From: Candidatus Dactylopiibacterium carminicum
GTDB lineage: Bacteria > Pseudomonadota > Gammaproteobacteria > Burkholderiales > Rhodocyclaceae
DNA length: 64,000 nt
Direction: 5' to 3'
Assembly: GCF_014736495.1 (NCBI RefSeq)
Contig: NZ_MDUX01000014.1
Span: 1-64,000 of the forward strand
Below are positions 40,584-50,770 of this stretch, piece after piece (the stretch's first letter is position 1; each line of letters opens with the position of its first letter). The notes beneath the pieces were generated by a model. That model made no database searches. It was not told the DNA's origin and saw only the letters and a program-made list of their open reading frames with translations. A program made the position numbers and the translations under genes.

Positions 40584-42536
40584 TCATGGCCCGTCATCCA
40601 GGCCTGCCACGGCAGCATTGGCTGCGGGAATCCGCCCCAAGCGCGCCAGCAATGCCACCGGACGTCGCTCGAACAATGTGGCATACAACTCGGCGTTGGC
40701 CATCACCTTCTTCACGTAGTCACGGGTCTCGTTGAAGGGGATGGTCTCGATGTAGATGGCGCCTTCGAGCGGACGGCTGTCCCGCCAGCGGCGTGCCCGC
40801 GAAGGGCCGGCGTTGTAGGCCGCCGAAGCCAGCACGGGATGATTGTCCAGCTGGTCGAGCACATAGCGCAGGTAGGCAGTGCCCAGTTGCACGTTGGTAT
40901 CGATGCGAGTCAGCCAGCCGGGCTCGTAATTCGTCCAGCCCTGCTTCTTGGCGATCCATTGCCCGGTTGCCGGCATCACCTGCATCAGCCCTTGCGCGCC
41001 GACACCGGAGCGTGCCACGGGCAGGAAGCGGCTCTCCTGGCGCACAAGACCATACACCCAAGCCAGATCCAGATCGCGCGCCCGCGCCTCACGCGCAAAG
41101 GCTTCGTAATGAGGCGCCAGATAGCGCAGTGCGTAGTCATGTTCATCGCGCGTACGTTCGGCGGCAGCGATCGCGCGGTCATACAGCCCGGCACGGCGGG
41201 CGTATTCCGCCGCAGCCAGCAGGGTACGGTCGTCCACGCCACGCAAGCCCCAGTTCCACTCACGCAGACCTTCGGTGCGCAGCTCCAGCCGGAACAGCGC
41301 CTCGGCGCGGCGCACCTCCGCCAGCGCCGCCACGCGTGCGACCTCATCAGTCCTGGCGGGCGACGCGGGCGCGGGCCAGCGGTATTCGCGACCCAATGCC
41401 TCGGTGGCCAGAATGCCGTAGAAGTCCGGCCGATCCGCAAAACGCTGGAATTGCAGCCCAGCTTGTTGGGTACGCCCCTGCTCCAGCAGGGCACGCCCAA
41501 GCCAGTAGGACCAGTCAGGCGTATCCCGCAGATTCGGATTCATGGCTTCAATGGCCTGCTGCAAACCACGCCAATCCTGTACCCGCAGCGAAGCGCGCGC
41601 ACGCCAGGCCTGCTGCTCTTCACTCATCTCGCCATTGCCACCGGCACGCGCGAACCACTGCCGAGCCTCGGGCTCGCGGGACTGCGCCCCCATCCAGCCA
41701 ATCTGCCCCCAGAGGTAAGCCTTATCGGCGTCGCTCAGCAGGTTCGAAGACAGGCCTTCGAGACGGGCGGCCGCTGCTTTTGCATCGAAACGCGCCAGAC
41801 GCGACACGGCAGCGATCAGCAATTCACGATCCATGCGGGTCGATACGCGGCGCGCGGCAGGCGAGGCCAGGTAACGTACAGGCCCGTCGACCAGACGCTG
41901 CAGATCACGCATATCGGGCACCGCCTCACCCGGCAACCAGCTCAGCGTCTGACGTGCCGAGGTGTAGCGGCGCATCTCGATCTGGCGCCGGAAGCGCTGC
42001 CAGACGTCATCGGCGGTGAAGCGCCCGGCCGCCACGCGTTCACGCAGTACAGATTCGCAGGTATCGGGCAGGTCGAGCAGGGTAAGCCATTGGGCATTCA
42101 GCGCCAGCAGCGCCGTCGGCCCTTCGCTGTTGCCGGCCTGGATGGCCAGGCATTGCTGCGCCTGCTCGGGCTGGGTCAGCAGCGCATATTCCGCGTTCAG
42201 CTCATCCCAGCGCTTGTCGTGCCCCAGACGCCGCACCCATTCGTTGCGCAGCCGCTCGGCCAGCACGCCCCCCGCATTCTGATAAAGGAAGCCGCGTACC
42301 GCATCGGCATCCACAGGCTCGGCCAGACGCGCGATGCGCGCGGAAAGTGCCCAGTACTGGACATAGATTTCGAGCGGATGATTCGAGGTTTGCGCGGCCA
42401 ACGCCTGCAAACGCGTCAGATCGCCCTTGCCTGCGGCCTCCCTGGCCGCCAGCACGCGATCATCCCCACTCTGCGCCAAGACCGGCGCAACCATCCACCA
42501 AAGCGCTGCGCATGCCGCGCCAAGCTGCAACTTCAT
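40584..42536 (-). CDS. slt: Soluble lytic murein transglycosylase (Slt70-like)
   Basis: Periplasmic peptidoglycan lyase of 650 residues. It has a signal peptide (cleavage after VLAQ), a long alpha-superhelical U/L region built from helical repeats (about 25-460), and a C-terminal lysozyme-like domain (about 480-620) with the catalytic Glu in VYGLVRQESRFLP, then GAQGLMQVMPATGQWIAKKQG, VQLGTAYLRYVLDQLDNHPVLASAAYNAGPSRARRW. It cleaves between MurNAc and GlcNAc forming 1,6-anhydro-MurNAc. Length is normal. Divergent from the folate cyclo-ligase gene. Confidence 0.94.
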   Translation of the reverse strand: MKLQLGAACAALWWMVAPVLAQSGDDRVLAAREAAGKGDLTRLQALAAQTSNHPLEIYVQYWALSARIARLAEPVDADAVRGFLYQNAGGVLAERLRNEWVRRLGHDKRWDELNAEYALLTQPEQAQQCLAIQAGNSEGPTALLALNAQWLTLLDLPDTCESVLRERVAAGRFTADDVWQRFRRQIEMRRYTSARQTLSWLPGEAVPDMRDLQRLVDGPVRYLASPAARRVSTRMDRELLIAAVSRLARFDAKAAAARLEGLSSNLLSDADKAYLWGQIGWMGAQSREPEARQWFARAGGNGEMSEEQQAWRARASLRVQDWRGLQQAIEAMNPNLRDTPDWSYWLGRALLEQGRTQQAGLQFQRFADRPDFYGILATEALGREYRWPAPASPARTDEVARVAALAEVRRAEALFRLELRTEGLREWNWGLRGVDDRTLLAAAEYARRAGLYDRAIAAAERTRDEHDYALRYLAPHYEAFAREARARDLDLAWVYGLVRQESRFLPVARSGVGAQGLMQVMPATGQWIAKKQGWTNYEPGWLTRIDTNVQLGTAYLRYVLDQLDNHPVLASAAYNAGPSRARRWRDSRPLEGAIYIETIPFNETRDYVKKVMANAELYATLFERRPVALLARLGRIPAANAAVAGLDDGP

Positions 42537-42586
42537 GACTTAAGATTCCCCAGATTCGACTCGCCCTGGCCAAGCCAGCTTAGCAC

Positions 42587-43186
42587 GTGCAAGCCTCCAG
42601 TTCCGACCGCTCCAAGCTGCGCAAGACACTGATCGCACGCCGCGAGGCACTACCCGACGCCTTGCGGATGCAGCATACGGCTGCCATCCACGCCGCCCTG
42701 CGCCCACTGCTCGAAGGGCTGGCCGTCTCCCGCGTGGGTTTCTGCTGGCCCTACCGTGGCGAGGTGGACCTGCGCCCCGCACTGCTCGCCTGGCTGGCTG
42801 CTGCCCCGCGAAGACTGCTGGCGCTGCCTGTGGTTCCGGACCAGGTGGGTGCGCTGGAGTTCCGCCACTGGTTTTCCGACACCCCTCTGGCCAGCGACCG
42901 TTTCGGTATCCCGGCACCAATTGGGACTCCACGCGTGGAGCCCGAACTGTTGCTGGTGCCGGTGAACGGCTTCGATGCCCGTGGATACCGCCTGGGTTAC
43001 GGCGGCGGGTTCTTCGACCGGACACTGGCGGCATTGCAGCCTGCTCCGATCACGGTCGGCGTGGGGTTCGAACTGTCCCGTCTGACGCAGGTCGACGCCC
43101 AAGCACATGATCGTCCGCTGGACTGGATTCTCACCGAAGACGGTTGCCAGCCCTGCCAACGTGAGGATGGAGGAATCGCGCCATGA
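42587..43186 (+). CDS. fau: 5-formyltetrahydrofolate cyclo-ligase
   Basis: Converts 5-formyl-THF to 5,10-methenyl-THF using ATP (YgfA/MTHFS). The 199 residues show KLRKTLIARREAL at the N-terminus, FCWPYRGEVDLRP, and the diagnostic C-terminal block LLLVPVNGFDARGYRLGYGGGFFDRTLA. The start is a GTG at 42587 with weak upstream signals. In many proteobacteria 6S RNA precedes this gene; the 50 bases upstream here are too short and no 6S-like fold is seen. The stop overlaps the start of the next gene by four bases. Confidence 0.94.
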   Translation: MQASSSDRSKLRKTLIARREALPDALRMQHTAAIHAALRPLLEGLAVSRVGFCWPYRGEVDLRPALLAWLAAAPRRLLALPVVPDQVGALEFRHWFSDTPLASDRFGIPAPIGTPRVEPELLLVPVNGFDARGYRLGYGGGFFDRTLAALQPAPITVGVGFELSRLTQVDAQAHDRPLDWILTEDGCQPCQREDGGIAP

Positions 43187-43998
43187 ATCCACACACTTGC
43201 GCTGTCCGCGTCTGCATGTTCCTGCTGACGGCCACGCTATCCCTGACCGCGGCAGCCCAGACGCGGCTTGAGATCATCCCCTTGCAGCATCGCCTGCCCG
43301 AGCAGGTCCTGCCGGTATTGCAGCCGCTGCTGGAGCCGGGAGAATCGCTTTCAGCCATGAGCGGCAAGCTGATCCTGCGTGCTTCCCCCGCCAGCATCGC
43401 GCGCGTGCAGGAAACCCTGGCTGCCATCGACCAGCCAGCCCGGCGCTTGCTGATCACGGTCCGCCAAGGCAGCACACAGGACGAATCCCGCACGCAGGCG
43501 GATGTACGGGGTGATCTGCGGATCGACCCGCAAGGCGTGCAACCCCGCATCCGCCTCGATGCCGGCAATCAGCGGACACAAAACCGCAACCAGGGCGAAC
43601 AGCAGGTACAGACCGTGGAGGATGGCGAAGCGCTGATCACACTGGGCACGTCAGTGCCGACTCCCGTAGAACGCGTGGAGTACGGCCCGGGCGGCGGCAC
43701 GATAATCCGCGAAACCCGTTACGTGCAGGCCGCCAGCGGCTTCATGGCACGCCCACGCCTGGCGGACGAACGCGTGACGGTCACCATCGCGCCACAACAG
43801 GCACGGCTGACGCAGGGCGGACGCATCCAGGGCAGCGGACTTTCCACCACGGTCTCCGGCCGTCTGGGTGAATGGCTTCCGCTTGGCAGCGTATCCGTGC
43901 AGGGCTCGCAACATGGCAGCGGCACCGGTGGGTATCAGCGCAGCGAAAGTACCGGCAGTGTCGATTACTGGTTGCGCGTGGATCTTCTGGCGCCCTGA
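43183..43998 (+). CDS. Secretin-N-domain-like periplasmic protein of unknown function
   Basis: A 271-residue exported protein (signal peptide to about residue 26). Residues about 27-100 (RLEIIPLQHRLPEQVLPVLQPLLEPGESLSAMSGKLILRASPASIARVQETLAAIDQP) match the short secretin N-domain seen in GspD/PilQ/NolW proteins, but there is no secretin pore domain. The rest is polar, with a beta-rich region ending WLRVDLLAP. It is translationally coupled to fau (ATGA overlap), an unexpected partner. It may bind other envelope proteins, but no function can be assigned. Confidence 0.7.
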   Translation: MNPHTCAVRVCMFLLTATLSLTAAAQTRLEIIPLQHRLPEQVLPVLQPLLEPGESLSAMSGKLILRASPASIARVQETLAAIDQPARRLLITVRQGSTQDESRTQADVRGDLRIDPQGVQPRIRLDAGNQRTQNRNQGEQQVQTVEDGEALITLGTSVPTPVERVEYGPGGGTIIRETRYVQAASGFMARPRLADERVTVTIAPQQARLTQGGRIQGSGLSTTVSGRLGEWLPLGSVSVQGSQHGSGTGGYQRSESTGSVDYWLRVDLLAP

Positions 43999-44012
43999 TC
44001 CGGCCGCGCCAG

Positions 44013-44044
44013 AAAAAAGGCCTGGGCGTATGCCGCCCAGGCCT
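44013..44044 (-). terminator. Intrinsic terminator of the RND efflux operon
   Basis: AGGCCTGGGC (44018-44027) pairs with GCCCAGGCCT (44035-44044); on the minus strand six T follow. It lies about 25 bases beyond the stop of the outer-membrane factor gene. Confidence 0.85.
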
Positions 44045-44068
44045 GTCTGCCAGCAGTCTCTGGTGAGC

Positions 44069-45472
44069 TCAGTGCTGCTGTGTCACACCGCCGCCCAACA
44101 CCTTGTAAAGGGTGACGAAATTGCCCAGTCTGGCCTGACGCGCGCTGAGCAGCCCCTGGCGGGCGGAATACTCGCTGCGCTGCGCATCAAGCACGGTCTG
44201 GTAACCATCAACGCCTTTGTCGTAACGCGCTTCAGACAAACGCAGGGCCTCGGCCGAAGCCTTGCTCAATGCCCGCTGGGCGTCCAGTTGCTCGCCCAGG
44301 GTCGCGCGTTGCGCCAATGCGTCCGCGACCTCCCGGAAAGCGCTCTGGATAGCCTTTTCGTACTGCGCCACCTGGATGTCGCGACCAGCCTCGGCGGAAG
44401 CCAGCGTAGCACGGTTGGAGCCGGCGTTGAAGATCGGCAGTGTGACTTGCGGCACGAAACTCCAGGTACGAGAGCCGGCCTGGAACAAATCCCCCAGCTC
44501 GGGACTGGCGTAACCGGCGGAGGCCGTCAGGCTGATGCGCGGGAAGAAAGCTGCACGCGCTGCTCCGATGCTGGCATTGGCTGCAATCAGCTGCTGCTCG
44601 GCGGCACGCACGTCAGGCCGCGCCAGCAAGGTATCGGCCGGCAGGCCGGCGGGTAGCTCGGCCAGCGCGGTGATCTGCTCGGGCAACTTTGCCGGCAACA
44701 GGTCGGGCGACACGGACTCGCCGACCAGCAGCGTGAGCGCGTTCTCGTCCTGCGCCACGGCGGTGGTGTAGCTCGCCACTTCATAGCGTGCCGATTCGAC
44801 CGTGGTTCAGGCCTGTGCCAGATCCAGCGCGGAGACAGTACCGGCATTGAAACGGCCCTGCACCAGGGTCAGCGCATCCTGCTGCGCCTTCAGCGTCGCC
44901 TTCGCGACCTCCAGGCGTTCGCGATCGGTCGCCAGCGTGAGCCAGGCTCCCGCCACTTCGGCCACCAGGCTCAGCTCCACGCTGCGCTTGGTTTCCTCGG
45001 TAGACAGGAACTGCGCCAGCGCCTGATCCCTGAGGCTGCGCACACGGCCGAACACGTCCAGCTCCCAGGCCGAGATGCCGACGCCAGCGCTGTAGGTGTG
45101 GCTGACGGTATCGCGCCCGGTCGAGGACATGGCCGCCGGCGTACGCGAGGCAGTTTCGGATGCGGTGGCATTCACGGCCGGGAACAGCGCGGCACGCTGG
45201 ATGCCGTACTGCGCACGTGCCTGCTCGATGTTCGCGGCCGCCACCCGCAGATCACGGTTGCTGGCCAGCGAGCGCTCGATCACGGCACGCAGGCGCTCAT
45301 CGCTGAAGAACTCCTGCCAGCCGATGCTGGCCGCCGCACGGTCGCCAGCACCCGGCGCCTGCCAGGCGGCAGGCACGGGAGCAGCCGGGCGTTCATAGGT
45401 CGGCGCCAGAGAGCAGCCGGCCAGCCAGAATGCCGCCAGGCAGAGGCCGATTTGCTTGTTGTGCTTCGTCAT
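44069..45472 (-). pseudogene. RND efflux outer-membrane factor (OprM/NodT family), interrupted by in-frame stop
   Basis: Third component of the tripartite pump. The N-terminal part has a lipobox (LAGC) and reads to SALDLAQA, then a TGA (44809-44807), and the same frame continues TTVESARYEVASYTTAVAQDENALTLLVG to the normal C-terminus. Without the stop it would be about 467 residues, typical for OprM. Family members read LAQAQTTVESAR here, so a Gln codon has become TGA (two base changes or a small rearrangement, not a simple frameshift). A GTG could restart inside, but a split OMF would not insert normally. The start overlaps the stop of the pump gene by four bases. Confidence 0.85.
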
Positions 45473-48400
45473 TGCTGTTCCTCCTCTTGCTTCGCCTGCT
45501 GCTTTGCCTGCACGTAGCGCGGCACCTTGCCCTTGAAGAGCTTGCGCACGACGACGAAGAACACCGGCACAAAGAAAATGCCCAGGATGGTGGAGGAAAG
45601 CATGCCGCCCAACACACCGGTACCGATGGCGTTCTGACCGCCCGAACCGGCACCGCTGGCGATCACCAGCGAAACCACGCCAAGGCCGAAAGCCAGCGAG
45701 GTCATCAGGATCGGACGCAGGCGCTGACGTACAGCCAGCATCGTGGCTTCGATCAGATCCATGCCTTCATCCTGCAGATGGCGAGCAAATTCGACGATCA
45801 GGATGGCGTTCTTGGACGCCAGACCGACCGTGGTCAGCAAGCCCACCTGGAAGAACACATCGTTGGACAGGCCGCGCCCGCCGGCAGCCAGCAGCGCGCC
45901 GATGACACCCAGCGGCACCACCAGCATCACCGAGAACGGCACGGACCAGCTTTCGTACAGTGCAGCCAGGCAGAGGAACACCACCAGCAGCGAGATCGCA
46001 TACAGCATGGGCGCCTGCGAGCCGGCCTGTCGCTCTTCGTACGAAATGCCGGTCCATTCGTAGCCGACCCCCGGCGGCAGCTTGGCCGCCATTTCTTCGA
46101 CCAGGGCCATGGCCTCGCCGGTACTCACGCCCGTAACCGGCTGCCCCACGATATTCATCGAGGAGACACCGTTGTAGCGTTCCAGTCGGGGCGAACCGTA
46201 ATCCCAGCGGCCCTTGGCAAAGGCGGAGAACGGCACCATCTTGCCGGCGTCGTTACGAACGAACCATTTGTCGAGGTCTTCCGGGCTCATGCGCGCACTG
46301 GCCTCGGCCTGGATATACACGCGCTTGATACGCCCCTTGTCCACGAAGTCGTTGATATAGGAGCTACCCCAGGCGGTGGACAACGTGGTGTTGATGTCAG
46401 ACATCGCCAGCCCCATGGCCATCGCCCGCTCCGAATCCACGTCGATGCGGAACTCGGGCATGTCTTCCATGCCATTGGGACGCACCCCGGTCAGGCGCGG
46501 CTCCTGCATCGCCATGCCCAGCAGCTGATTACGCGCGGCCAGCAACGTCTGGTGGCCAACGCCGCCACGATCCTGCAATTGCAGGTCGAAGCCGCTGGCA
46601 TTACCCAGTTCCATCACGGCAGGCGGCGCGAATGCAAACACGCTGCCATCCCGGATCTGCTGCATGAACGCCATCATGGCGCGTCCGGCCACAGCCTTCA
46701 CTCGCAGGTCGGCACGATTCCGCTCCTTCCAGTCCTTGAGCATCACGAAGGCCAGGCCGGCGTTCTGGCCTGAACCACCGAAACTGAAGCCCGCCACGGT
46801 AAATACCGCCTGCACGGCATCCGCTTCCTTGTCGCGGAAATGCGACTCCATCTGCTTGAGTACTTCGAGCGTTCGCTCCTGGGTGGCACCGGCCGGCAAC
46901 TGCGCCTGCACGAACAGTACGCCCTGGTCTTCATCCGGCAGGAAGGCGGTAGGCATGCGCACGAACAGCACGCCCATGCCGACCACGATGAGCAGGTAGA
47001 TCACCATGTAGCGACCGCGCTTGCCCAGCATGCGCTGCACTGCGTTGGCGTATTTGTGCTGACCGGCGTCGAAGAGGCGGTTGAAACCACGGAAGAACCA
47101 GCTTTCGGAGAAGTGCGCGCCCTTGTGCACCGGTTTGAGCAGCGTGGAACACAACGCCGGCGTGAGCACCAATGCCACGATCACCGACAAGGCCATGGCC
47201 GAAACGATGGTGATCGAGAACTGCCGATAGATCACCCCCGTGGAGCCACCAAAGAATGCCATCGGCACGAACACCGCAGAGAGCACGAGACCGATACCGA
47301 CCAGTGCGCCGGTGATCTGGTCCATGGACTTCTTGGTCGCCTCATAAGGCGAGAGCCCCTCCTCGCTCATCACCCGCTCGACGTTTTCCACCACCACGAT
47401 GGCATCGTCCACCAGCAGACCGATCGCCAGCACAAGGCCGAACATGGTCAGCACGTTGATCGAGTAACCGAAGGCGGCAAGTACGCCGAACGTGCCCAGC
47501 AGCACCACGGGCACGGCGATGGTCGGAATCAGCGTGGCGCGGATGTTCTGCAGGAACAGCCACATGACGAGGAACACCAGCACCACGGCCTCGACGAGCG
47601 TCCACACCACTTCCTCGATGGAGATCTTGACGAAAGGCGTGGTGTCGTAAGGAATCACCGACTTCATGCTCGCCGGGAAGAACGGCTCGAGCTCGGCAAT
47701 CTTGGCCTTTACCGAATTGGCCGTGCTCAGGGCATTCGAGCCCGCAGCCAGACGCACGGCCATACCGGCGGCCGGCATGCCGTTGTAACGCGAGACGACG
47801 CTGTAGTTTTCACTGCCAAGCTCGGCACGAGCCACATCACCCAGACGGACCAGGCGGCCTTCGCTGGTGGTTCGCAGGATGATGTTCTCGAACTGCTCCG
47901 GAGTCTGCAGACGGCTGGCAACGTTGATCGTGGCATTCAGTTGCTGCCCCTGGATCGCCGGCGTGCCGCCCAGCTGACCAGCGGAAACCTGCACGTTCTG
48001 TGTCTGCAGCGCCGAACTCACATCCCCGGGCGTGAGCTGGAAGGAGGCCAGCTTGGTCGGATCCATCCAGATACGCATTGCATACTGCGAACCGAACATC
48101 TGCACTTCGCCCACGCCCTCGACGCGGCTGACCGGATCGATGACGTTGGCGGCGAGATAGTCCGCCAGGTCGATCTGCTTCATGGAGCCGTCTTCGGAAA
48201 TGAAGCCGACCACCATCAGGAAGTTGCGGGCGCTCTTGGCAACCGTCACGCCCTGTTGCTGCACTGCCTGGGGCAGCTGCGAGAGCGCGCTCTGCAGCTT
48301 GTTCTGCACCTGCACCTGGGCAATGTCCGGATCGGTATCGGCGCTGAAAGTCAGGGTGATATTGACGTTCCCCGCCGAATCACTGGTCGACCCCATGTAA

Positions 48401-48627
48401 AGCAGGCCGTCCAGCCCTTTCATGCGCTGTTCGATGATCTGCGTCACCGAGTCTTCGAGCGTCTTCGCCGAAGCCCCCGGGTAGCTGGTCGTCACCGCGA
48501 TGGTCGGTGGGGCAATCGTTGGATATTGGGATACCGGCAGCGTCTCGATGGAGAGCAGACCTGCCAGCATGATGACGATGGCGATCACCCACGCAAAGAT
48601 CGGGCGATCGATGAAAAAACGGGCCAT
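45469..48627 (-). CDS. RND multidrug efflux transporter, AcrB/MexB (HAE1) family
   Basis: Proton-driven inner-membrane pump of 1052 residues. Begins [27 protein letters not shown], as HAE1 pumps do, with twelve helices and two large periplasmic loops. The proton-relay region is intact ([18 protein letters not shown], with paired Asp in helix 4), as is the second-half block [25 protein letters not shown] precedes the ATG. It is the middle gene of the operon adaptor-pump-outer membrane factor, repressed presumably by the divergent TetR protein. It probably exports lipophilic drugs, dyes or solvents. Confidence 0.96.
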   Translation of the reverse strand: MARFFIDRPIFAWVIAIVIMLAGLLSIETLPVSQYPTIAPPTIAVTTSYPGASAKTLEDSVTQIIEQRMKGLDGLLYMGSTSDSAGNVNITLTFSADTDPDIAQVQVQNKLQSALSQLPQAVQQQGVTVAKSARNFLMVVGFISEDGSMKQIDLADYLAANVIDPVSRVEGVGEVQMFGSQYAMRIWMDPTKLASFQLTPGDVSSALQTQNVQVSAGQLGGTPAIQGQQLNATINVASRLQTPEQFENIILRTTSEGRLVRLGDVARAELGSENYSVVSRYNGMPAAGMAVRLAAGSNALSTANSVKAKIAELEPFFPASMKSVIPYDTTPFVKISIEEVVWTLVEAVVLVFLVMWLFLQNIRATLIPTIAVPVVLLGTFGVLAAFGYSINVLTMFGLVLAIGLLVDDAIVVVENVERVMSEEGLSPYEATKKSMDQITGALVGIGLVLSAVFVPMAFFGGSTGVIYRQFSITIVSAMALSVIVALVLTPALCSTLLKPVHKGAHFSESWFFRGFNRLFDAGQHKYANAVQRMLGKRGRYMVIYLLIVVGMGVLFVRMPTAFLPDEDQGVLFVQAQLPAGATQERTLEVLKQMESHFRDKEADAVQAVFTVAGFSFGGSGQNAGLAFVMLKDWKERNRADLRVKAVAGRAMMAFMQQIRDGSVFAFAPPAVMELGNASGFDLQLQDRGGVGHQTLLAARNQLLGMAMQEPRLTGVRPNGMEDMPEFRIDVDSERAMAMGLAMSDINTTLSTAWGSSYINDFVDKGRIKRVYIQAEASARMSPEDLDKWFVRNDAGKMVPFSAFAKGRWDYGSPRLERYNGVSSMNIVGQPVTGVSTGEAMALVEEMAAKLPPGVGYEWTGISYEERQAGSQAPMLYAISLLVVFLCLAALYESWSVPFSVMLVVPLGVIGALLAAGGRGLSNDVFFQVGLLTTVGLASKNAILIVEFARHLQDEGMDLIEATMLAVRQRLRPILMTSLAFGLGVVSLVIASGAGSGGQNAIGTGVLGGMLSSTILGIFFVPVFFVVVRKLFKGKVPRYVQAKQQAKQEEEQQ

Positions 48628-48641
48628 GGTGGACTCCTATC

Positions 48642-49808
48642 TCAGCGCGCGGCCGGTACGGCCGGCGATGCGGACACCGGGACCGGCTTGATCACGGTGC
48701 CCGGGCGCAGCTTTTGCAGCCCTTCGACGATGACCTGATCTCCAGCATCCACGCCTGCATCCATCAACCACCTGGAGCCGATTGCCTGATCGGTACGCAC
48801 CACGCGCTGTTCGAACTTCCCGTCACTCACGGCCACGTTCAGCACGGCTTCGCCCTTGGTGTTGCGGCTCACGCCCTGTTGCGGCACGAGCAGCGCGTTT
48901 TCGCGGATGCCGGTGGTCACACGGGCACGCACGAACATGCCAGGCAGCAGTTCCTGCTTCGGATTCGGGAACACTGCACGCACGGTCACGCTGCCGGTAC
49001 CGGTATCCACGCTTACGTCGGTAAAGGCGAGCCGACCTTCGATCGGATACTCCACGCCGTCTTCGAGCAGCAGACGCACACGTGCCTCGCCGCCTTTCAG
49101 CGCACCACTTTCGATGGCGCGGCGCAAACGGGACAGTTCCGCCACCGATTGCGTCAGGTCCACGTAGATCGGATCCAGACGCTGCACCGTGGTCAGAGCC
49201 GTGGCCTGGCTGGCTGTCAGCAATGCCCCCTGGGTCACTTCGGACTTACCGATGCGGCCAGAGATGGGTGAAGTCACACGGGTATAGGCCAGATTGATGC
49301 GTGCCTGCTCGAGCGCGGCCTTATCCGCCGCCACCGAAGCCTCTGCCTGTTTGAAGGTCGCCTGGGCATCGTCGAAATCCTGCTGGCTGACCGCCTTGAT
49401 CTTGACCAGATCGGCATAGCGCTCGGCTTTCAGACGTGCAGTGGTCAGACTCGCCTCGGAACGCGCCAGCGAAGCCTGGGCACTGGCATAGGCCGCTTCG
49501 TAGGTAGCCGGCTCGATCTGGTAGAGCAGCTGCCCGGCCTTCACCAGACCGCCTTCGGTGAAGGCGCGATCGCGCAGAATGCCGCCCACCTGAGGACGGA
49601 TCTCGGCGATCGCGTATGGAGAGGTACGGCCTTGCAACACGGTACTCAGTTCCACGGTTTCAGGCTGCAGCGTAACCACGCCGACCTCTGCGGGCGGCAT
49701 CTGCGCACCTGCTGCACCGTTCTGCGGGCCCTTGCCGCATGCAGCCAGCGTCAACGCCGCCAGCGTCAGCACCGCAACCGCGGGCCGGGGGAGGGAAATC
49801 CGGTTCAT
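48642..49808 (-). CDS. RND efflux periplasmic adaptor (AcrA/MexA family)
   Basis: Membrane-fusion lipoprotein of 388 residues. The signal has a lipobox (TLAAC, Cys24). Order: beta-barrel strand (VTLQPETVELSTVLQGRTSPYAIAEIRPQVGGIL), lipoyl half-motifs, an alpha-hairpin (YEAAYASAQASLARSEASLTTARLKAERYADL to QARINLAYTRVTSPISGRIGKS), then the barrel and proximal domains. GGAG precedes the ATG. It is the first gene of the operon, 15 bases upstream of the pump, and faces the TetR gene across an AcrR-like operator. Confidence 0.95.
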   Translation of the reverse strand: MNRISLPRPAVAVLTLAALTLAACGKGPQNGAAGAQMPPAEVGVVTLQPETVELSTVLQGRTSPYAIAEIRPQVGGILRDRAFTEGGLVKAGQLLYQIEPATYEAAYASAQASLARSEASLTTARLKAERYADLVKIKAVSQQDFDDAQATFKQAEASVAADKAALEQARINLAYTRVTSPISGRIGKSEVTQGALLTASQATALTTVQRLDPIYVDLTQSVAELSRLRRAIESGALKGGEARVRLLLEDGVEYPIEGRLAFTDVSVDTGTGSVTVRAVFPNPKQELLPGMFVRARVTTGIRENALLVPQQGVSRNTKGEAVLNVAVSDGKFEQRVVRTDQAIGSRWLMDAGVDAGDQVIVEGLQKLRPGTVIKPVPVSASPAVPAAR

Positions 49809-49886
49809 ATTATTGAATCTCCAGCTTGAAGGACTACACCAAGGGGAAGGGGGACGCGATATGCCACGTCAGCACATCGCATACCA

Positions 49887-49910
49887 TACATACATCCTTG
49901 TATGTATGTA
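49887..49910. promoter_or_regulatory. AcrR-type operator (24-bp palindrome)
   Basis: TACATACAT-CCTTGT-ATGTATGTA, a near-perfect 24-bp palindrome between the adaptor gene (start 49808) and the TetR gene (start 49975). E. coli AcrR binds a 24-bp TACATACA/TGTATGTA palindrome of the same length, so this is very probably the operator for the adjacent TetR/AcrR protein and governs both divergent transcripts. Confidence 0.88.
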
Positions 49911-49974
49911 AGTCAGCAGGTAAGATGTTTCGCAGAATTTTACTCCCTAGACACCCAGTCACTCATACGCTCCG

Positions 49975-50592
49975 ATGGTCAGGAAAACCAAGGAAGAGGC
50001 TGCAGCCACGCGCCTCCAGCTTCTAGATGCCGCAGAACGCTTGTTCAGCGAGAAAGGCGTGAGCCATACATCGCTGCACGAGATCGCGCTGGCCGCCGGA
50101 CTCACGCGCGGTGCAATCTATTGGCATTTCGAAGACAAGGGTGACCTGCTCAAAGCCATGTGGGAGCGCGTGGCATTGCCGATACATGATGCAATCTGCT
50201 CATCCAACACCAACAAGCTAGACCCGCTGACGCTGATCCGCAGCAAAGTCTGCTGGATGGCCGACCACATCGAGGAAGATCCCCGCATCTTTGCCCTGAT
50301 GAACATCGTCATGCTGCGTTGCGAATTCACCGATGAAACGCGCAGTGCCCGCGATCACTTCCTGCATGAGCGAGAAACCTGCCAGCGCCATCTGCTGGCC
50401 GACTTCGATACCGCCATCGCCACGGGAGCCCTGCCCCCTCACACCAACGCCGAACACGCTATGCAAGGCATTTTCGGCCTGGTGGATGGTATTTGCTTCC
50501 ACTGGCTGATACAGCCACAAGCCTTCTGTATCCGCCAGGTCACGCACAGCAGCGTTGACTGCTTTCTCGCAGGCCTGCAACGCTCGCGCTGA
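49975..50592 (+). CDS. TetR/AcrR-family transcriptional repressor
   Basis: Repressor of 205 residues: N-terminal TetR helix-turn-helix (TRLQLLDAAERLFSEKGVSHTSLHEIALAAGLTRGAIYWHFEDKGDLLKAMWERV, residues about 12-65) and an AcrR-like C-terminal ligand domain (WLIQPQAF near the end, as in AcrR/TtgR/MexL relatives). It starts at an ATG with no strong ribosome site. Divergent from the RND operon with the palindrome between them, so it most likely represses the efflux genes and itself. Confidence 0.93.
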   Translation: MVRKTKEEAAATRLQLLDAAERLFSEKGVSHTSLHEIALAAGLTRGAIYWHFEDKGDLLKAMWERVALPIHDAICSSNTNKLDPLTLIRSKVCWMADHIEEDPRIFALMNIVMLRCEFTDETRSARDHFLHERETCQRHLLADFDTAIATGALPPHTNAEHAMQGIFGLVDGICFHWLIQPQAFCIRQVTHSSVDCFLAGLQRSR

Positions 50593-50770
50593 CCCTCTTT
50601 TTCTGCACAAATTTGGTGCAGGCACAAAAACCACCGCGGCACAGTGGCTGTTGCTGGCTATACTTGGGTGCTGTTTTGCTCCGTATCAGTGGCCGGATGG
50701 ACATTGGTACGGTTTTCGCATGTAATCTATGCGTGCCCCACTCGGGGTGCATCCTTTCTGGAGGTAACAC

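Noticed and set aside
42537..42586. 6S RNA upstream of folate cyclo-ligase
   Set aside because: The interval is only 50 bases and shows no long hairpin with a central bubble.
42598..42610. CGACCGCTCCAAG at the start of fau resembling the minus-strand core of the repeat
   Set aside because: Only about 12 bases match, no arms are present and it encodes part of the conserved N-terminus of the enzyme.
46840..48738. 632-codon open frame antisense to the RND pump
   Set aside because: It mirrors the pump gene, has His/Arg/Gly-biased composition typical of GC-rich antisense frames, no ribosome site and no family resemblance. The same applies to other long antisense frames, for example 40563-42632, 17830-18627 and 8203-9207.
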